From Pontiella desulfatans (lineage in GTDB: Bacteria > Verrucomicrobiota > Kiritimatiellia > Kiritimatiellales > Pontiellaceae): a stretch of 64,000 bases of DNA. Position numbers and translations under genes: made by a program. This document shows positions 34,865 through 42,808 of this stretch, piece after piece. The notes under the pieces are model-generated. The model saw only the letters and a list, made by a program, of their open reading frames with translations, did no database searches and had not been told where the DNA came from. The number at the start of each line of letters is the position of its first letter. Position 1 is the stretch's first letter. Location of the stretch: positions 1,054,001 to 1,118,000 of the forward strand of contig NZ_CAAHFG010000001.1 of the NCBI RefSeq assembly GCF_900890425.1. The letters run 5' to 3'.

Positions 34865-35710
34865 TTATTTGAGGAAGAGTTCGATGTAGATGTAGAGCAT
34901 GGGCGCGGCGAACAGGATGCTGTCGACCATGTCCAGGATGCCGCCGAGTCCGTAGACCATGGTGTTGGAATCCTTGACGTCGACTGCGCGTTTGAAGAGC
35001 GATTCAACGAGGTCGCCCAATGTTCCAACAATGGGGAACAGGACGCCGAGAACGAGGGCGTGGCCGATGGGCAGGGGGATGGTGCTGTTGAGCTTGCCTT
35101 TGGAGATGAACACCCAGAGCACGTTCACGGCAACGCAGAAAACAATGCCGCCCAGGAGGCCCTCCCAGCTTTTTTTCGGGGAGATGGTTGGGGCCAGTTT
35201 GTGTTTGCCAAAGCGCGTGCCGAAGAAATAGCCACCGGAGTCGGCCAGTTTCATGCAGAGGATCACATAGAAGGCCGCCCAGCCGGGTTTTGAAAGATCG
35301 CCGCAGAGGAAGAGGCGAACAACAAAGCTCCAGAGCAGGGGAACATAGACCACGCCGAGAATGGTTCCCATGCAGCTGTCGAGTCCCTTGCGCAGGTCGG
35401 TATAGGCCAGGATCCGGAAAAAGTTGGAAACGATCACCAGCAACAGGATGCACCAAAGCAGGCTGTTGGAAAGGTGGCCCGTCATGTGGAACCAGGTGGC
35501 GGCGACAAAGACCAGCCCGCTTCCGATGCCCCACTTGGTCGAGGTTTTCACGCCGCCGGCATTGAGCAAACCAAAGAACTCCCACGTGCCGACCCCTGCA
35601 AAAAGAAGCATTCCGACCAGCCCGATGGGCCAGCTGCAGGGCACCAGGCTGAAGGCGGGGATGAGAACCGCCGCGATGCTGAGGGCTATGAGGATCCGTT
35701 TTTTGTCCAT
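34865..35710 (-). CDS. cdsA: Phosphatidate cytidylyltransferase
   Basis: 281 residues with about eight membrane segments. The C-terminal signature is SLFKRAVDVKDSNTMVYGLGGILDMVDS, where the usual PGHGG...DR is YGLGG...DM, a variant of the CDP-synthase pattern; the Lys, Asp and Gly framework is kept. Makes CDP-diacylglycerol for phospholipid synthesis. Lies between uppS and rseP with 12 and 21-base gaps. Confidence 0.93.
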   Translation of the reverse strand: MDKKRILIALSIAAVLIPAFSLVPCSWPIGLVGMLLFAGVGTWEFFGLLNAGGVKTSTKWGIGSGLVFVAATWFHMTGHLSNSLLWCILLLVIVSNFFRILAYTDLRKGLDSCMGTILGVVYVPLLWSFVVRLFLCGDLSKPGWAAFYVILCMKLADSGGYFFGTRFGKHKLAPTISPKKSWEGLLGGIVFCVAVNVLWVFISKGKLNSTIPLPIGHALVLGVLFPIVGTLGDLVESLFKRAVDVKDSNTMVYGLGGILDMVDSILFAAPMLYIYIELFLK

Positions 35711-35722
35711 ACAGGGCTTTCG

Positions 35723-36445
35723 CTACTTTTGATTTACACCACCATACCGACGATTTCGCCCGTTGAAAGCTTCCAATGCTTGGAAAAACTGTTCTTCGCG
35801 GAAGTCCGGCCAGTAGGTGTCGGTGATGTGGAACTCGCAATAGGAGAGTTGCCAGAGCATGAAATTGCTCAGTCGTAGCTCGCCGCTGGTGCGGATCATG
35901 AGTTCCGGATCGGGGATGTCCGGAAGATAGAGGTGGTTGGCGACCGCCTGTTCATCGATATCCTTTATCCTCATTTCCCCGGCGACCACCTTTTCGGCGA
36001 GCTGCTTTGCCGCGTTGGCGATTTCGGTGCGCGAGCCATAGCTCAAGGCAATAATGAACGTGTGGTCGGCATAGTGCGCCGTCGCATCGATCGTCTTTTG
36101 CAGGCGCATGCGGACGGGCAGGGGAAGCCGTTCGAACTGGCCCATCACCCGCAGGCGGATGCGGTTTTCGTGCAGCTCCTGCTCATAGGCTTCGAGCGAG
36201 CTGACGAGCAGTTTCATCAAGCCGTCGATCTCCTGTGGCGGACGCTTCCAGTTTTCGGTGCTGAAGGCGTAGACGGTGATGAACTCGACCCCGGCCTGCG
36301 CGGCGGCGCGCAGGACGGCGCGAACCGATTGCGCCCCCTCCTTATGGCCTTCGATGCGCGAAAGACCGCGCTCCTGGGCCCACCGCCCGTTGCCGTCCAT
36401 GATCAGGGCAACGTGGCGAGGAACTTTGTCGAATGGCGGTGTCAT
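35723..36445 (-). CDS. uppS: Isoprenyl transferase (undecaprenyl diphosphate synthase)
   Basis: 240 residues. HVALIMDGNGRWAQERGL with catalytic Asp at 17, VYAFSTENWKRP, and the C-terminal PDPELMIRTSGELRLSNFMLWQLSYCE are the cis-prenyltransferase signatures. Supplies the lipid carrier used by peptidoglycan and by the glycan genes of this window. First gene of uppS-cdsA-rseP. Confidence 0.96.
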   Translation of the reverse strand: MTPPFDKVPRHVALIMDGNGRWAQERGLSRIEGHKEGAQSVRAVLRAAAQAGVEFITVYAFSTENWKRPPQEIDGLMKLLVSSLEAYEQELHENRIRLRVMGQFERLPLPVRMRLQKTIDATAHYADHTFIIALSYGSRTEIANAAKQLAEKVVAGEMRIKDIDEQAVANHLYLPDIPDPELMIRTSGELRLSNFMLWQLSYCEFHITDTYWPDFREEQFFQALEAFNGRNRRYGGVNQK

Positions 36446-36452
36446 TCGAAAA

Positions 36453-36580
36453 TCCCAATCTCTAAATTCGAAATTCTAAACACATTCCAATTGGAAAATC
36501 CCACGGTTCCAAATTGGCTGTTTTGACAGTTGTCCATTGTAGTTTTGAATTTGTTTAGAATTTCGATATTCGGATTTGGG
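36453..36580. repeat. Imperfect inverted repeat between purA and uppS
   Basis: Outer 34-base arms match at 27 positions and contain the word CGAAATTCTAAACA; a nested pair CCAATTGGAA/TTCCAAATTGG lies inside. AT-rich compared with its surroundings. Its right edge overlaps the region just before the purA stop. Confidence 0.7.
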
Positions 36581-36582
36581 AG

Positions 36583-37860
36583 TTACCTGTCAAGGAGCAT
36601 GGTGCTGGCGCGTTTCGGGCCAACGGAAAGAATGCTCACCTTGACGCCGGTGATTTTTTCGATGTATTCGACATACTTCTGCGCCTGCTCCGGTAGCTCT
36701 TCCCAGCAGGTGCATTCGGTGGTCGGGGTGTTCCAGCCTTTGAACTCTTCATAGATCGGCGTGCAGCGCGCCAGTTTGCTGATGGAGGCCGGAACATGGT
36801 CAATGCGTTCGCCGTCGCATTCGTAGGCCACGCAGACCTTGATGGTTTCGACCGCGTCGAGCACGTCGAGTTTCATCAGCGACCATTCGTTGATTCCGCC
36901 GACCATGGCGGAATATTTCGCGATCACCGCATCGAACCAGCCGCATCGGCGCGGCCGTCCGGTGGTGGCACCGAACTCGTGGCCGACTTTGGCAATATGC
37001 ATGCCCATGTCGTCGAACAGTTCCGTCGGGAAGGGGCCTTCGCCAACACGGGTGGTGTAGGCCTTGACGATGCCGACGCAACGGTCGATCGCATTCGGCG
37101 GAATGCCGGAACCGGCCGGGGCGCCGCCGGCGCCCGTGCTCGACGAGGTGACGAAGGGGTAGGTGCCGAAGTCGACGTCGAGCATCACGCCCTGTGCGCC
37201 TTCGAACAGGATTTCATCGTCGTCCTGAACGGCTTTGTGCAGGATTGGAATGGTGTCGCAGATGAACGGCTTCAAATAGTTGGCCGCTTCGGTCATGTCG
37301 GCAATCACTTCTTCCACGTCGAGGGCAGCGCCGCCCATGGCTTCGATGATCTTGTTTTTGTCTGCGGTCAGGGCGCGAACGCGATCGAAGAAATCGGATT
37401 CAAGGATGTCGCCCATGCGCAGGCCGATCCGGTCGGCTTTATCCATGTATGCCGGGCCAATGCCGCGCTTGGTGGTGCCGATCTTCTTGCCTTCTTCAAG
37501 GTTTCCTTCCTTGGTGCCGTCGAGGGCCTTGTGGTAGGGCAGGACAATGTGGGCGCGGTCGGAAATGAAGAGGCGGCCCTCCAGTTTGATCCCACGCTCA
37601 ACGAGCTCGGTCAGCTCGGTCATAAGGCCGTAGATGTCAACCACGAGGCCGTTGCCGATTACGCATTTGCACGCTTCGCGGAGAATGCCGGAGGGGGTGA
37701 GGTGGAGCACATATTTCTGGTCGCCGATTTCCACGGTGTGGCCGGCGTTGTTTCCGCCCTGGTAACGGACCACCCAGTCCGCATTGGCGGTTAGTACGTC
37801 AATGATCTTCCCTTTGCCTTCGTCGCCCCACTGCGACCCGATAAGTACTGTTTTCGACAT
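36583..37860 (-). CDS. purA: Adenylosuccinate synthetase
   Basis: 425 residues, family length. GSQWGDEGKGKIIDVL with the GDEGKGK loop at 12-18, NAGHTV, TTKRGIGPAYMDKADRIGLRM and GEGPFPTEL are diagnostic. Joins IMP and aspartate with GTP to give adenylosuccinate. Single gene; upstream DNA holds a possible regulatory region of 390 bases. Confidence 0.97.
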   Translation of the reverse strand: MSKTVLIGSQWGDEGKGKIIDVLTANADWVVRYQGGNNAGHTVEIGDQKYVLHLTPSGILREACKCVIGNGLVVDIYGLMTELTELVERGIKLEGRLFISDRAHIVLPYHKALDGTKEGNLEEGKKIGTTKRGIGPAYMDKADRIGLRMGDILESDFFDRVRALTADKNKIIEAMGGAALDVEEVIADMTEAANYLKPFICDTIPILHKAVQDDDEILFEGAQGVMLDVDFGTYPFVTSSSTGAGGAPAGSGIPPNAIDRCVGIVKAYTTRVGEGPFPTELFDDMGMHIAKVGHEFGATTGRPRRCGWFDAVIAKYSAMVGGINEWSLMKLDVLDAVETIKVCVAYECDGERIDHVPASISKLARCTPIYEEFKGWNTPTTECTCWEELPEQAQKYVEYIEKITGVKVSILSVGPKRASTMLLDR

Positions 37861-38251
37861 GTTGGTACACTCCTATTAGTAATTATCGGTTATCGGAAGA
37901 TCCGCACTTGTCCGCCTTTTTTCTGACAACCATTAAAAAAGCCCGCTTTCACAAGGGGGCTTATGAAGCGGGGAAATTAGGGAAACGCATTGCTCGCGTC
38001 AAGTATTCAGCCCCATGAATCGGGAGGCCGGGTTGCCTCAAATTAAATGGCACCGAACCGTGTCCGGCTTGCAGGTTTTGCCAATATCCCGCAAGTCATG
38101 GCGGTCCGGCATGGCCGCAAAGTATTGTGTTTTGGGGGTGGACATGGCGGGAATCCGCCTATATAAGACCCGCCCTTTGACGGATTCGCCCTTTTCTGGA
38201 ATGGAAAATTTCGGGGTGGATCCGGTTAAACAGACCAGTAAGGAGAAACCT
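37861..38251. other. Intergenic region between divergent purA and a small gene
   Basis: No gene is supported here. It contains an imperfect hairpin with arms CCCGCTTTCA/TGAAGCGGG, a short palindrome GGCGG-GAAT-CCGCC, a TATATAAG block and a TTGACG hexamer, any of which could belong to the divergent promoters. I cannot assign start sites. Confidence 0.4.
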
Positions 38252-38497
38252 ATGTTCCTCGAAGTATATGCAGTTAACCTCGAAAACTACACCAATGATA
38301 CCGCCGACTCCAAGAAACCGGAAAACCGTCGCTTGATCGAAATGACCGGCGTGCGCATTCGGACGTCCGAGCAATTCGACGATCGCGCGGAACTCGTTAT
38401 GCCCAATGGCGAAATCCTTTTGGCGGCCGGCAGCTACGATGATTTGGTCGGACGCCTGATGACGGCGGCAAAGTCAACGAAAATTGCCCGGATCTAG
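38252..38497 (+). CDS. Small conserved-looking cytoplasmic protein, function unknown
   Basis: 81 residues, acidic to neutral, no signal or membrane segment. FLEVYAVNLENYTNDTADSKKPE opens a small mixed alpha/beta fold ending GSYDDLVGRLMTAAKSTKIARI. No family recognised. AAGGAGAAACC six bases before the ATG fixes the start; the frame is open far upstream but without a ribosome site. A strong terminator follows, so it is a single-gene unit. Confidence 0.7.
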   Translation: MFLEVYAVNLENYTNDTADSKKPENRRLIEMTGVRIRTSEQFDDRAELVMPNGEILLAAGSYDDLVGRLMTAAKSTKIARI

Positions 38498-38518
38498 ATT
38501 CCCCGGTGGAAGCGTATG

Positions 38519-38543
38519 AAGGCCGGCCTACGGGGCTGGCCTT
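38519..38543 (+). terminator. Intrinsic terminator
   Basis: 10-bp stem AAGGCCGGCC/GGCTGGCCTT with one G-T pair, 5-base loop and eight T residues. Confidence 0.9.
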
Positions 38544-38621
38544 TTTTTTGTGCCCATAAATGCGTTGTTGCAACGCGATCTAAATAGTAGTGTTCTAACA
38601 ACTTCAACGAGAGGTGTTCCC

Positions 38622-39578
38622 ATGAATGGATCAAGGAGAGGTTTTGTTGCAACATCGGTGGGTGGCGGTTTGGCGGGGTTGGCGGCAACGGTCGCCGAAG
38701 CCAAGCCAAAGGAACAACAGGTGGATCGCAGGGTGCTGGGGAGAACCGGTGCCGAGGTCTCCATCTATGGACTCGGCCTGGGCAGTGCCTTTTTCAAGCC
38801 ATTCGCCGGGAAACCCGAGGAAGCGCATCGGATGCTGGAAAGGGCGCTCGACTATGGCATCAACTATTGGGATACCGCCCGTAGCTACGAAGGGAGCGAG
38901 GCTCTGATTGGCCCTGTGCTCGAAAAACGGCGCTCCGAGGTGTTCATGGTTTCCAAAAGCAACGCCAAGTCCTACGACGATTTCATGAAGGAACTCGATG
39001 CCAGTCTGAAAAACCTCCGCACCGACCATCTCGATCTCTACCACATGCATAATTGGCAACCGAAGCAAGGCGACACCTCGCCGAAGGCCCGCGAAGGCGC
39101 CTGCAAAGCTGCGCTCAAGGCACGCGAACAGGGCATGATCAAAGCCTTCGGCGTCACCGGCCATAGCGGCCCCGACATCCTGATGGAATGCATCAAGGCC
39201 TACGATCCCGATGCGCTCCTGTCGATTTTTCCGGCCAACCGTCCCGATAACGGGCGGTATGAAGACGAATTGCTGCCGCTGGCCCGGGAACGCAACATAG
39301 GCGTCATTGCCATGAAGACGGTGAAACACGTGAAGAATTCCGATGAACCACCGCGCGAGCTGGTCCGGTATGCGCTCAGCCTTCCGGGCATTTGCGTCGC
39401 CATTGTTGGAACCGGCGACATCGACCACCTTGAAAGCAACGCCAGGATGGCCACCAATTTTAAGCCGCTCAAAGGCAATGAACTCAGGAATTTTTCCGAC
39501 AAGGTCGCCATGGGGATTCCGGCCGGGCTTCCACAACCCTGGGATTTGCCGGGATATAGCGATGGAATTCCGGCGTAG
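38622..39578 (+). CDS. Aldo/keto reductase with twin-arginine-like signal
   Basis: 318 residues. The N-terminus SRRGFVATSVGGGLAGLAATVAEA is a Tat-type signal. The barrel carries the expected tetrad: D84 and Y89 in YWDTARSYEGS, K112 in FMVSKSNAK and a His in LYHMHN (141/143). C-terminal ICVAIVGTGDIDHLESNA matches the NADPH-binding end. Export through Tat implies folding with NADP in the cytosol before transport; natural substrate unknown. GAGGTGTTCCC precedes the ATG. Confidence 0.85.
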   Translation: MNGSRRGFVATSVGGGLAGLAATVAEAKPKEQQVDRRVLGRTGAEVSIYGLGLGSAFFKPFAGKPEEAHRMLERALDYGINYWDTARSYEGSEALIGPVLEKRRSEVFMVSKSNAKSYDDFMKELDASLKNLRTDHLDLYHMHNWQPKQGDTSPKAREGACKAALKAREQGMIKAFGVTGHSGPDILMECIKAYDPDALLSIFPANRPDNGRYEDELLPLARERNIGVIAMKTVKHVKNSDEPPRELVRYALSLPGICVAIVGTGDIDHLESNARMATNFKPLKGNELRNFSDKVAMGIPAGLPQPWDLPGYSDGIPA

Positions 39579-39623
39579 CGCTCCAAGGGACGGCGGGCCA
39601 TGTGACAGCTGAGGGCGGGGTAT

Positions 39624-39706
39624 TATCATACTTGCATAAGTATGATATTGCTGGATGTTCAGTTATAGTAGCGCGAATCGGATTATCATACTTATGCAAG
39701 TATGAT
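39624..39706. repeat. Pair of palindromic elements in opposite orientation
   Basis: Each unit is ATCATACTT, a 4-base loop, then AAGTATGAT. Loop is GCAT in the first and ATGC in the second, so the second is the exact reverse complement of the first; both are preceded by ATT or T. Centres are 60 bases apart. Confidence 0.85.
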
Positions 39707-39805
39707 GGGGATGCGTTAGGCAATTTCCGTGTTTCCGGGAGGGGCGCTAGTACACTGAATACATTAAAGCTTCAGACGGATGCAGCCGAAACTTAGACGA
39801 GTAAT

Positions 39806-39876
39806 GACCGCAAAGACACTAAGGCGCTAAGGTTTTCATCACTCTCGTTCCTTTGCGTCTTAGTGTCTTTGCGGTC
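39806..39876. repeat. Imperfect inverted repeat, ACCGC-AAAG type
   Basis: 27-base arms match at 25 positions around a 17-base loop, with words GACCGCAAAGACACTAAG and its complement. Close relative of the repeats near 25.1 and 43.3 kb. Could also act as a terminator for ribF and the reductase. Confidence 0.85.
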
Positions 39877-39906
39877 AAACCCCGAATATTAAGACGATAC
39901 AACGCA

Positions 39907-40833
39907 CTAGGAGAGTGTGCGGCGGATGGCTTCGATATCCCGTACGATCTGGTCTTTGAGCTTGTCGGCATCCTCGAAGACCTCGTCCCCACGGATGTAT
40001 TCGATGTAGCTGACTTCGACGTGTTGGCCGTAGAGGTCGATATCCGTTGTGTCGAGCAGGTAGACTTCGAGCACTTGGGGCTCGTTTTCGTGGAAGGTTC
40101 CCCGGTGGCCGATGTAGGCGGCGGCGGTATAGGTTTCCTGGCCAACGCGCAGCTTGGCGGCATAGATTCCGCGCGGGGGTAGCATATCGTTTTCAGGGGC
40201 GATATTGGCAGTCGGGTAGCCCAGCTTACGGCCAATCTTTTCGCCATGTTCGACGATGCCGATGGTGCTGATGGGGCGGCCGAGCATGCTGATGGCATCG
40301 TTCATGTGGCCCAGCTTGATGGCCTCGCGGATGCGGGTGCTTGAAACCCGTTCAGCTTGCCAGCAAACGGCTTCGTGGGCGTTGAACCACATGCCGCGTT
40401 CGTTGCAAAGTTTGGTCAACAATGCGGCGTTGCCCGCCCGGTTGCGGCCGAACGACCAGTCTTCGCCAACCGAGATGCCGGCCAGCTTCGGGATGCAGGT
40501 GCAGAGGTTGTCGAAAAAGTCCAGCGGCTCCTGCTTCATGAACTCAATCGTGAAGGGCTGGAGGATGCAGCCGTCCACGCCCATCTGCTGGAGCTGGCGC
40601 GACTGCTGTTCAGTCGTGAAAATCAGCGGCGGCGCGCGGTCGGGCATCAGTACCTTGGCAGGATGCGGGTCGAACGTGAACACCCATGCTTCACCGCCGA
40701 TGGCCCGGGCGCGGTCGATCGCTTTTTGGATAACGGCGGTGTGGCCGATATGCAAGCCATCGAAACAACCCGCCGCAAGAATGACGGGGGTCTTCGATTC
40801 GTGGAACTCTTCAAGTGCGTGAATGATTTTCAT
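39907..40833 (-). CDS. ribF: Bifunctional riboflavin kinase/FAD synthetase
   Basis: 308 residues. N-terminal FAD synthetase domain with HxGH-type motif in FDGLHIGHTAVIQ (28-31) and STRIREAIKLGHMNDA; C-terminal riboflavin kinase domain from about 185 with GRKLGYPTANIAPENDMLPPRGIYA and a C-terminal LKDQIVRDIEAIR helix. Makes FMN and FAD. Third gene of the rbfA-truB-ribF run, separated from truB by a repeat. Confidence 0.95.
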   Translation of the reverse strand: MKIIHALEEFHESKTPVILAAGCFDGLHIGHTAVIQKAIDRARAIGGEAWVFTFDPHPAKVLMPDRAPPLIFTTEQQSRQLQQMGVDGCILQPFTIEFMKQEPLDFFDNLCTCIPKLAGISVGEDWSFGRNRAGNAALLTKLCNERGMWFNAHEAVCWQAERVSSTRIREAIKLGHMNDAISMLGRPISTIGIVEHGEKIGRKLGYPTANIAPENDMLPPRGIYAAKLRVGQETYTAAAYIGHRGTFHENEPQVLEVYLLDTTDIDLYGQHVEVSYIEYIRGDEVFEDADKLKDQIVRDIEAIRRTLS

Positions 40834-40842
40834 GGCAACAAG

Positions 40843-40912
40843 TATTACGTACTGCGTACTCCGTATTGCTGGTTGTTCCGCATTCGCAATACGTAATACG
40901 CAGTACGAAATA
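40843..40912. repeat. Imperfect inverted repeat between truB and ribF
   Basis: 27-base arms match at 24 positions around 16 bases; rich in the words TACGTACTGCGTA and GTATTGC. Inserted inside what is usually a compact operon. Confidence 0.8.
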
Positions 40913-40920
40913 CGGAGACT

Positions 40921-41652
40921 TTAGTCTCTCATCATATCGGTCAACAGGATGGCTTTTTCCTGCAGCGTCTCCCGGTCGCATTCCAGAATCTCTTCCATGG
41001 TATGGGCCTTGTCGATCGACAGGGGGCCGGAGCCGGTGCGCCGCAGGGCGTCGAGGCTTCCGCCAACGCCGAGGATGTTGCCCAGGTCGTGGGCGAGGGT
41101 GCGGACATAGGTGCCCTTGGTACTCTTGACGCGGAATTTCACGAGCGGGTTTTCAAACTCCAGCACATCGAAATCGAAGATGGTGATCTTGCGCGGTTCG
41201 CGTTCGATTTCCTGCCCTTTGCGAGCCATCTTGTAAAGGGGCACGCCATTCTTCTTGATGGCCGAAACCATGGGGGGAATTTGCTCGATGTCGCCCATCA
41301 GGTTTTGGGCAATGGCCTCTTCGACCTGTTCGCGGGTGATGTGGGAGGCGTCCTTTTCCTCCAGCACTTCCCCGTCGGCATCCTGCGAGTTGGTTGTGAT
41401 GCCCAGATGGATGGTGCCCTCGTAGACCTTGTCGCCACCCATGATGCGGTCGGAAAGCTTGGTGCCTTTCCCGATGAGCACCACGAGGAGACCGGTCGCA
41501 AGCGGGTCGAGCGTGCCGCCATGGCCAACCTTGCTGAGTTTGAAATGGTTGCGGATCTTTGCAACCACATCGTGCGACGTCCATTCGGAGGGCTTATCAA
41601 CCAGCAGGATGCCGTCGAACGGGTCGGGTTCGCGGCGTCTACGATTTCTCAT
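40921..41652 (-). CDS. truB: tRNA pseudouridine-55 synthase TruB
   Basis: 243 residues. Catalytic Asp is D49 in GHGGTLDPLATGLLVV; DGILLVDKPSEWTSHDVV and PMVSAIKKNGVPLYKMARKG are family signatures. Modifies U55 in the T-loop of tRNAs. I start at MRNRRRREPDPFDG, 14 bases inside rbfA's end; longer open frame belongs to the rbfA shadow. Confidence 0.95.
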   Translation of the reverse strand: MRNRRRREPDPFDGILLVDKPSEWTSHDVVAKIRNHFKLSKVGHGGTLDPLATGLLVVLIGKGTKLSDRIMGGDKVYEGTIHLGITTNSQDADGEVLEEKDASHITREQVEEAIAQNLMGDIEQIPPMVSAIKKNGVPLYKMARKGQEIEREPRKITIFDFDVLEFENPLVKFRVKSTKGTYVRTLAHDLGNILGVGGSLDALRRTGSGPLSIDKAHTMEEILECDRETLQEKAILLTDMMRD

Positions 41653-42034
41653 CGGTCTTCCCATCGTCCTTGAACACCTCGGGGTTTTCGCGTTCCATTT
41701 CGGCGAGCATGGAGAGGATGTGGTCGCCGCCTTCAAGCGATTCATCGTGGACGAAGTGCAGGCGCGGCGTGTATTTCAGTTTCACGCGCTTCACCATCAG
41801 GCGGATGATCTCCTGCCGGTGGCGGTTGAGGTATGAAATCATGCCGTCGCGGTTGTCCTCGTGCCCGAAGATCGAGACAAAGACATTGGCATCGCGCAGG
41901 TCCGGCGCGCACTCGACGCGCGTAACCGTGATGGCCGCCGCATCGAAATCCGATCCGGCAAAGTTGCGGTAAAGGTCTTCCGCAATCTCGCGCTTCAATA
42001 ATTCGTTCACTCTAATTAAACGTGGTGTTCCCAT
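41639..42034 (-). CDS. rbfA: Ribosome-binding factor A
   Basis: 131 residues. RLIRVNELLKREIAEDLYRNF, then ITVTRVECAPDLRDANVFVSIFG and LKYTPRLHFVHDES are the KH-fold RbfA pattern. Helps 30S maturation and cold growth. Start MGTPRLIRV; upstream frame lacks homology. infB, the frequent neighbour, is not here: a divergent PIN gene follows instead. Confidence 0.92.
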   Translation of the reverse strand: MGTPRLIRVNELLKREIAEDLYRNFAGSDFDAAAITVTRVECAPDLRDANVFVSIFGHEDNRDGMISYLNRHRQEIIRLMVKRVKLKYTPRLHFVHDESLEGGDHILSMLAEMERENPEVFKDDGKTDEKS

Positions 42035-42159
42035 AAGAAATTCCTCAGAAAACGCGCTACTATAGGCCAGCCTCCAATAATTTCCGCAAAAAATTGAATA
42101 TAATTTCCCTTTGAGAATGAATGTTGTCATCCATGCGTTGGGCGGGTAACGTCACATAT

Positions 42160-42639
42160 ATGAAACAGAGGGTTTACATTGAGACCAGCGTTGTTAGCTA
42201 TTTGACCGCCCGTCCGGCCAAGAATATCATCGTGGCCGGTCACCAGATGGCTACCCGCGATTTTTGGGATGCTTTGGGGCGGTACGATGTGTATGTGTCT
42301 GAGCTTGTTTTACTTGAGGCAGCAAGCGGAGACGAAGATGCTTCCAAGAAGAGGGTTGATGCCTTGGCTGGATTTTCCTCCCTCGATATTACAATTGAAT
42401 GCAAGGAACTTGCAAAAAAGCTCGTTTTGGATGGAGCCATCCCCGATCCATTCCCTGAGGATGCATTGCATATCGCTTTGGCGGCTGTACACGGCATTGA
42501 TGTGATTGCCACTTGGAATTTCAAACATATCAACAACCCGGAAACGCGGGGGAAAATTAGGCGGGTGCTGGAAGCGAATGGATACGGGTGCCCGGAGATT
42601 TGCTCGCCCGATGAATTCTTAGGTGACGAAAATGAATGA
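42160..42639 (+). CDS. PIN-domain protein (VapC-like putative toxin)
   Basis: 159 residues. VYIETSVVSYLTARPAKNIIVAGHQ is typical of a PIN subfamily with Glu in place of the first Asp; a later acid pair lies in PDPFPEDALHIALAAVHGIDVIATWNFKHI. PIN domains are Mg-dependent RNases. Its stop overlaps the start of a 58-residue partner, giving toxin-first order, the reverse of usual vapBC. Confidence 0.82.
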   Translation: MKQRVYIETSVVSYLTARPAKNIIVAGHQMATRDFWDALGRYDVYVSELVLLEAASGDEDASKKRVDALAGFSSLDITIECKELAKKLVLDGAIPDPFPEDALHIALAAVHGIDVIATWNFKHINNPETRGKIRRVLEANGYGCPEICSPDEFLGDENE

Positions 42640-42808
42640 TCCGATTGTAGAGGAAGTCCGAAAATACCGCGATGAACATGCGCGGAAGTTCAATTATGAT
42701 CTTGATGCGATTGTTGAGGATTTGATCTCACGTCAGAAAGAGAACAAGCGCCAAGTGGTTGATTTATCAAAAGGTCGGTCGTCGCAACGGAAGCTGCCGG
42801 CCGCCTAG
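42632..42808 (+). CDS. Putative antitoxin partner of the PIN protein
   Basis: 58 residues, charged and helical: MNDPIVEEVRKYRDEHARKFNYDLDAIVEDLISRQ, then a basic tail. Family-like small antitoxins with the motif EEVRxxRDExAxxFxxDLxAI accompany this type of PIN gene. Overlaps the toxin stop by eight bases; AGGTGA precedes its ATG. Its TAG overlaps the convergent 3D-domain gene stop (CTAG). Confidence 0.72.
   Translation: MNDPIVEEVRKYRDEHARKFNYDLDAIVEDLISRQKENKRQVVDLSKGRSSQRKLPAA

Larger units (their letters stand above)
39579..39906. other. Gene-free convergent gap with two repeat systems
   Basis: The aldo/keto reductase and ribF both end at this gap. It holds an opposed pair of short palindromes (39624-39706) and a longer inverted repeat (39806-39876). 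No coding sequence is supported. Confidence 0.6.

Noticed and set aside
38015-38251. Longer start for the 81-residue protein gene
   Set aside because: AAGGAGAAACC lies exactly before the internal ATG and the upstream codons read as intergenic DNA.
39624-39706. Operator or riboswitch reading of the opposed palindromes
   Set aside because: Both flanking genes end here, so no promoter is expected; kept only as a repeat.
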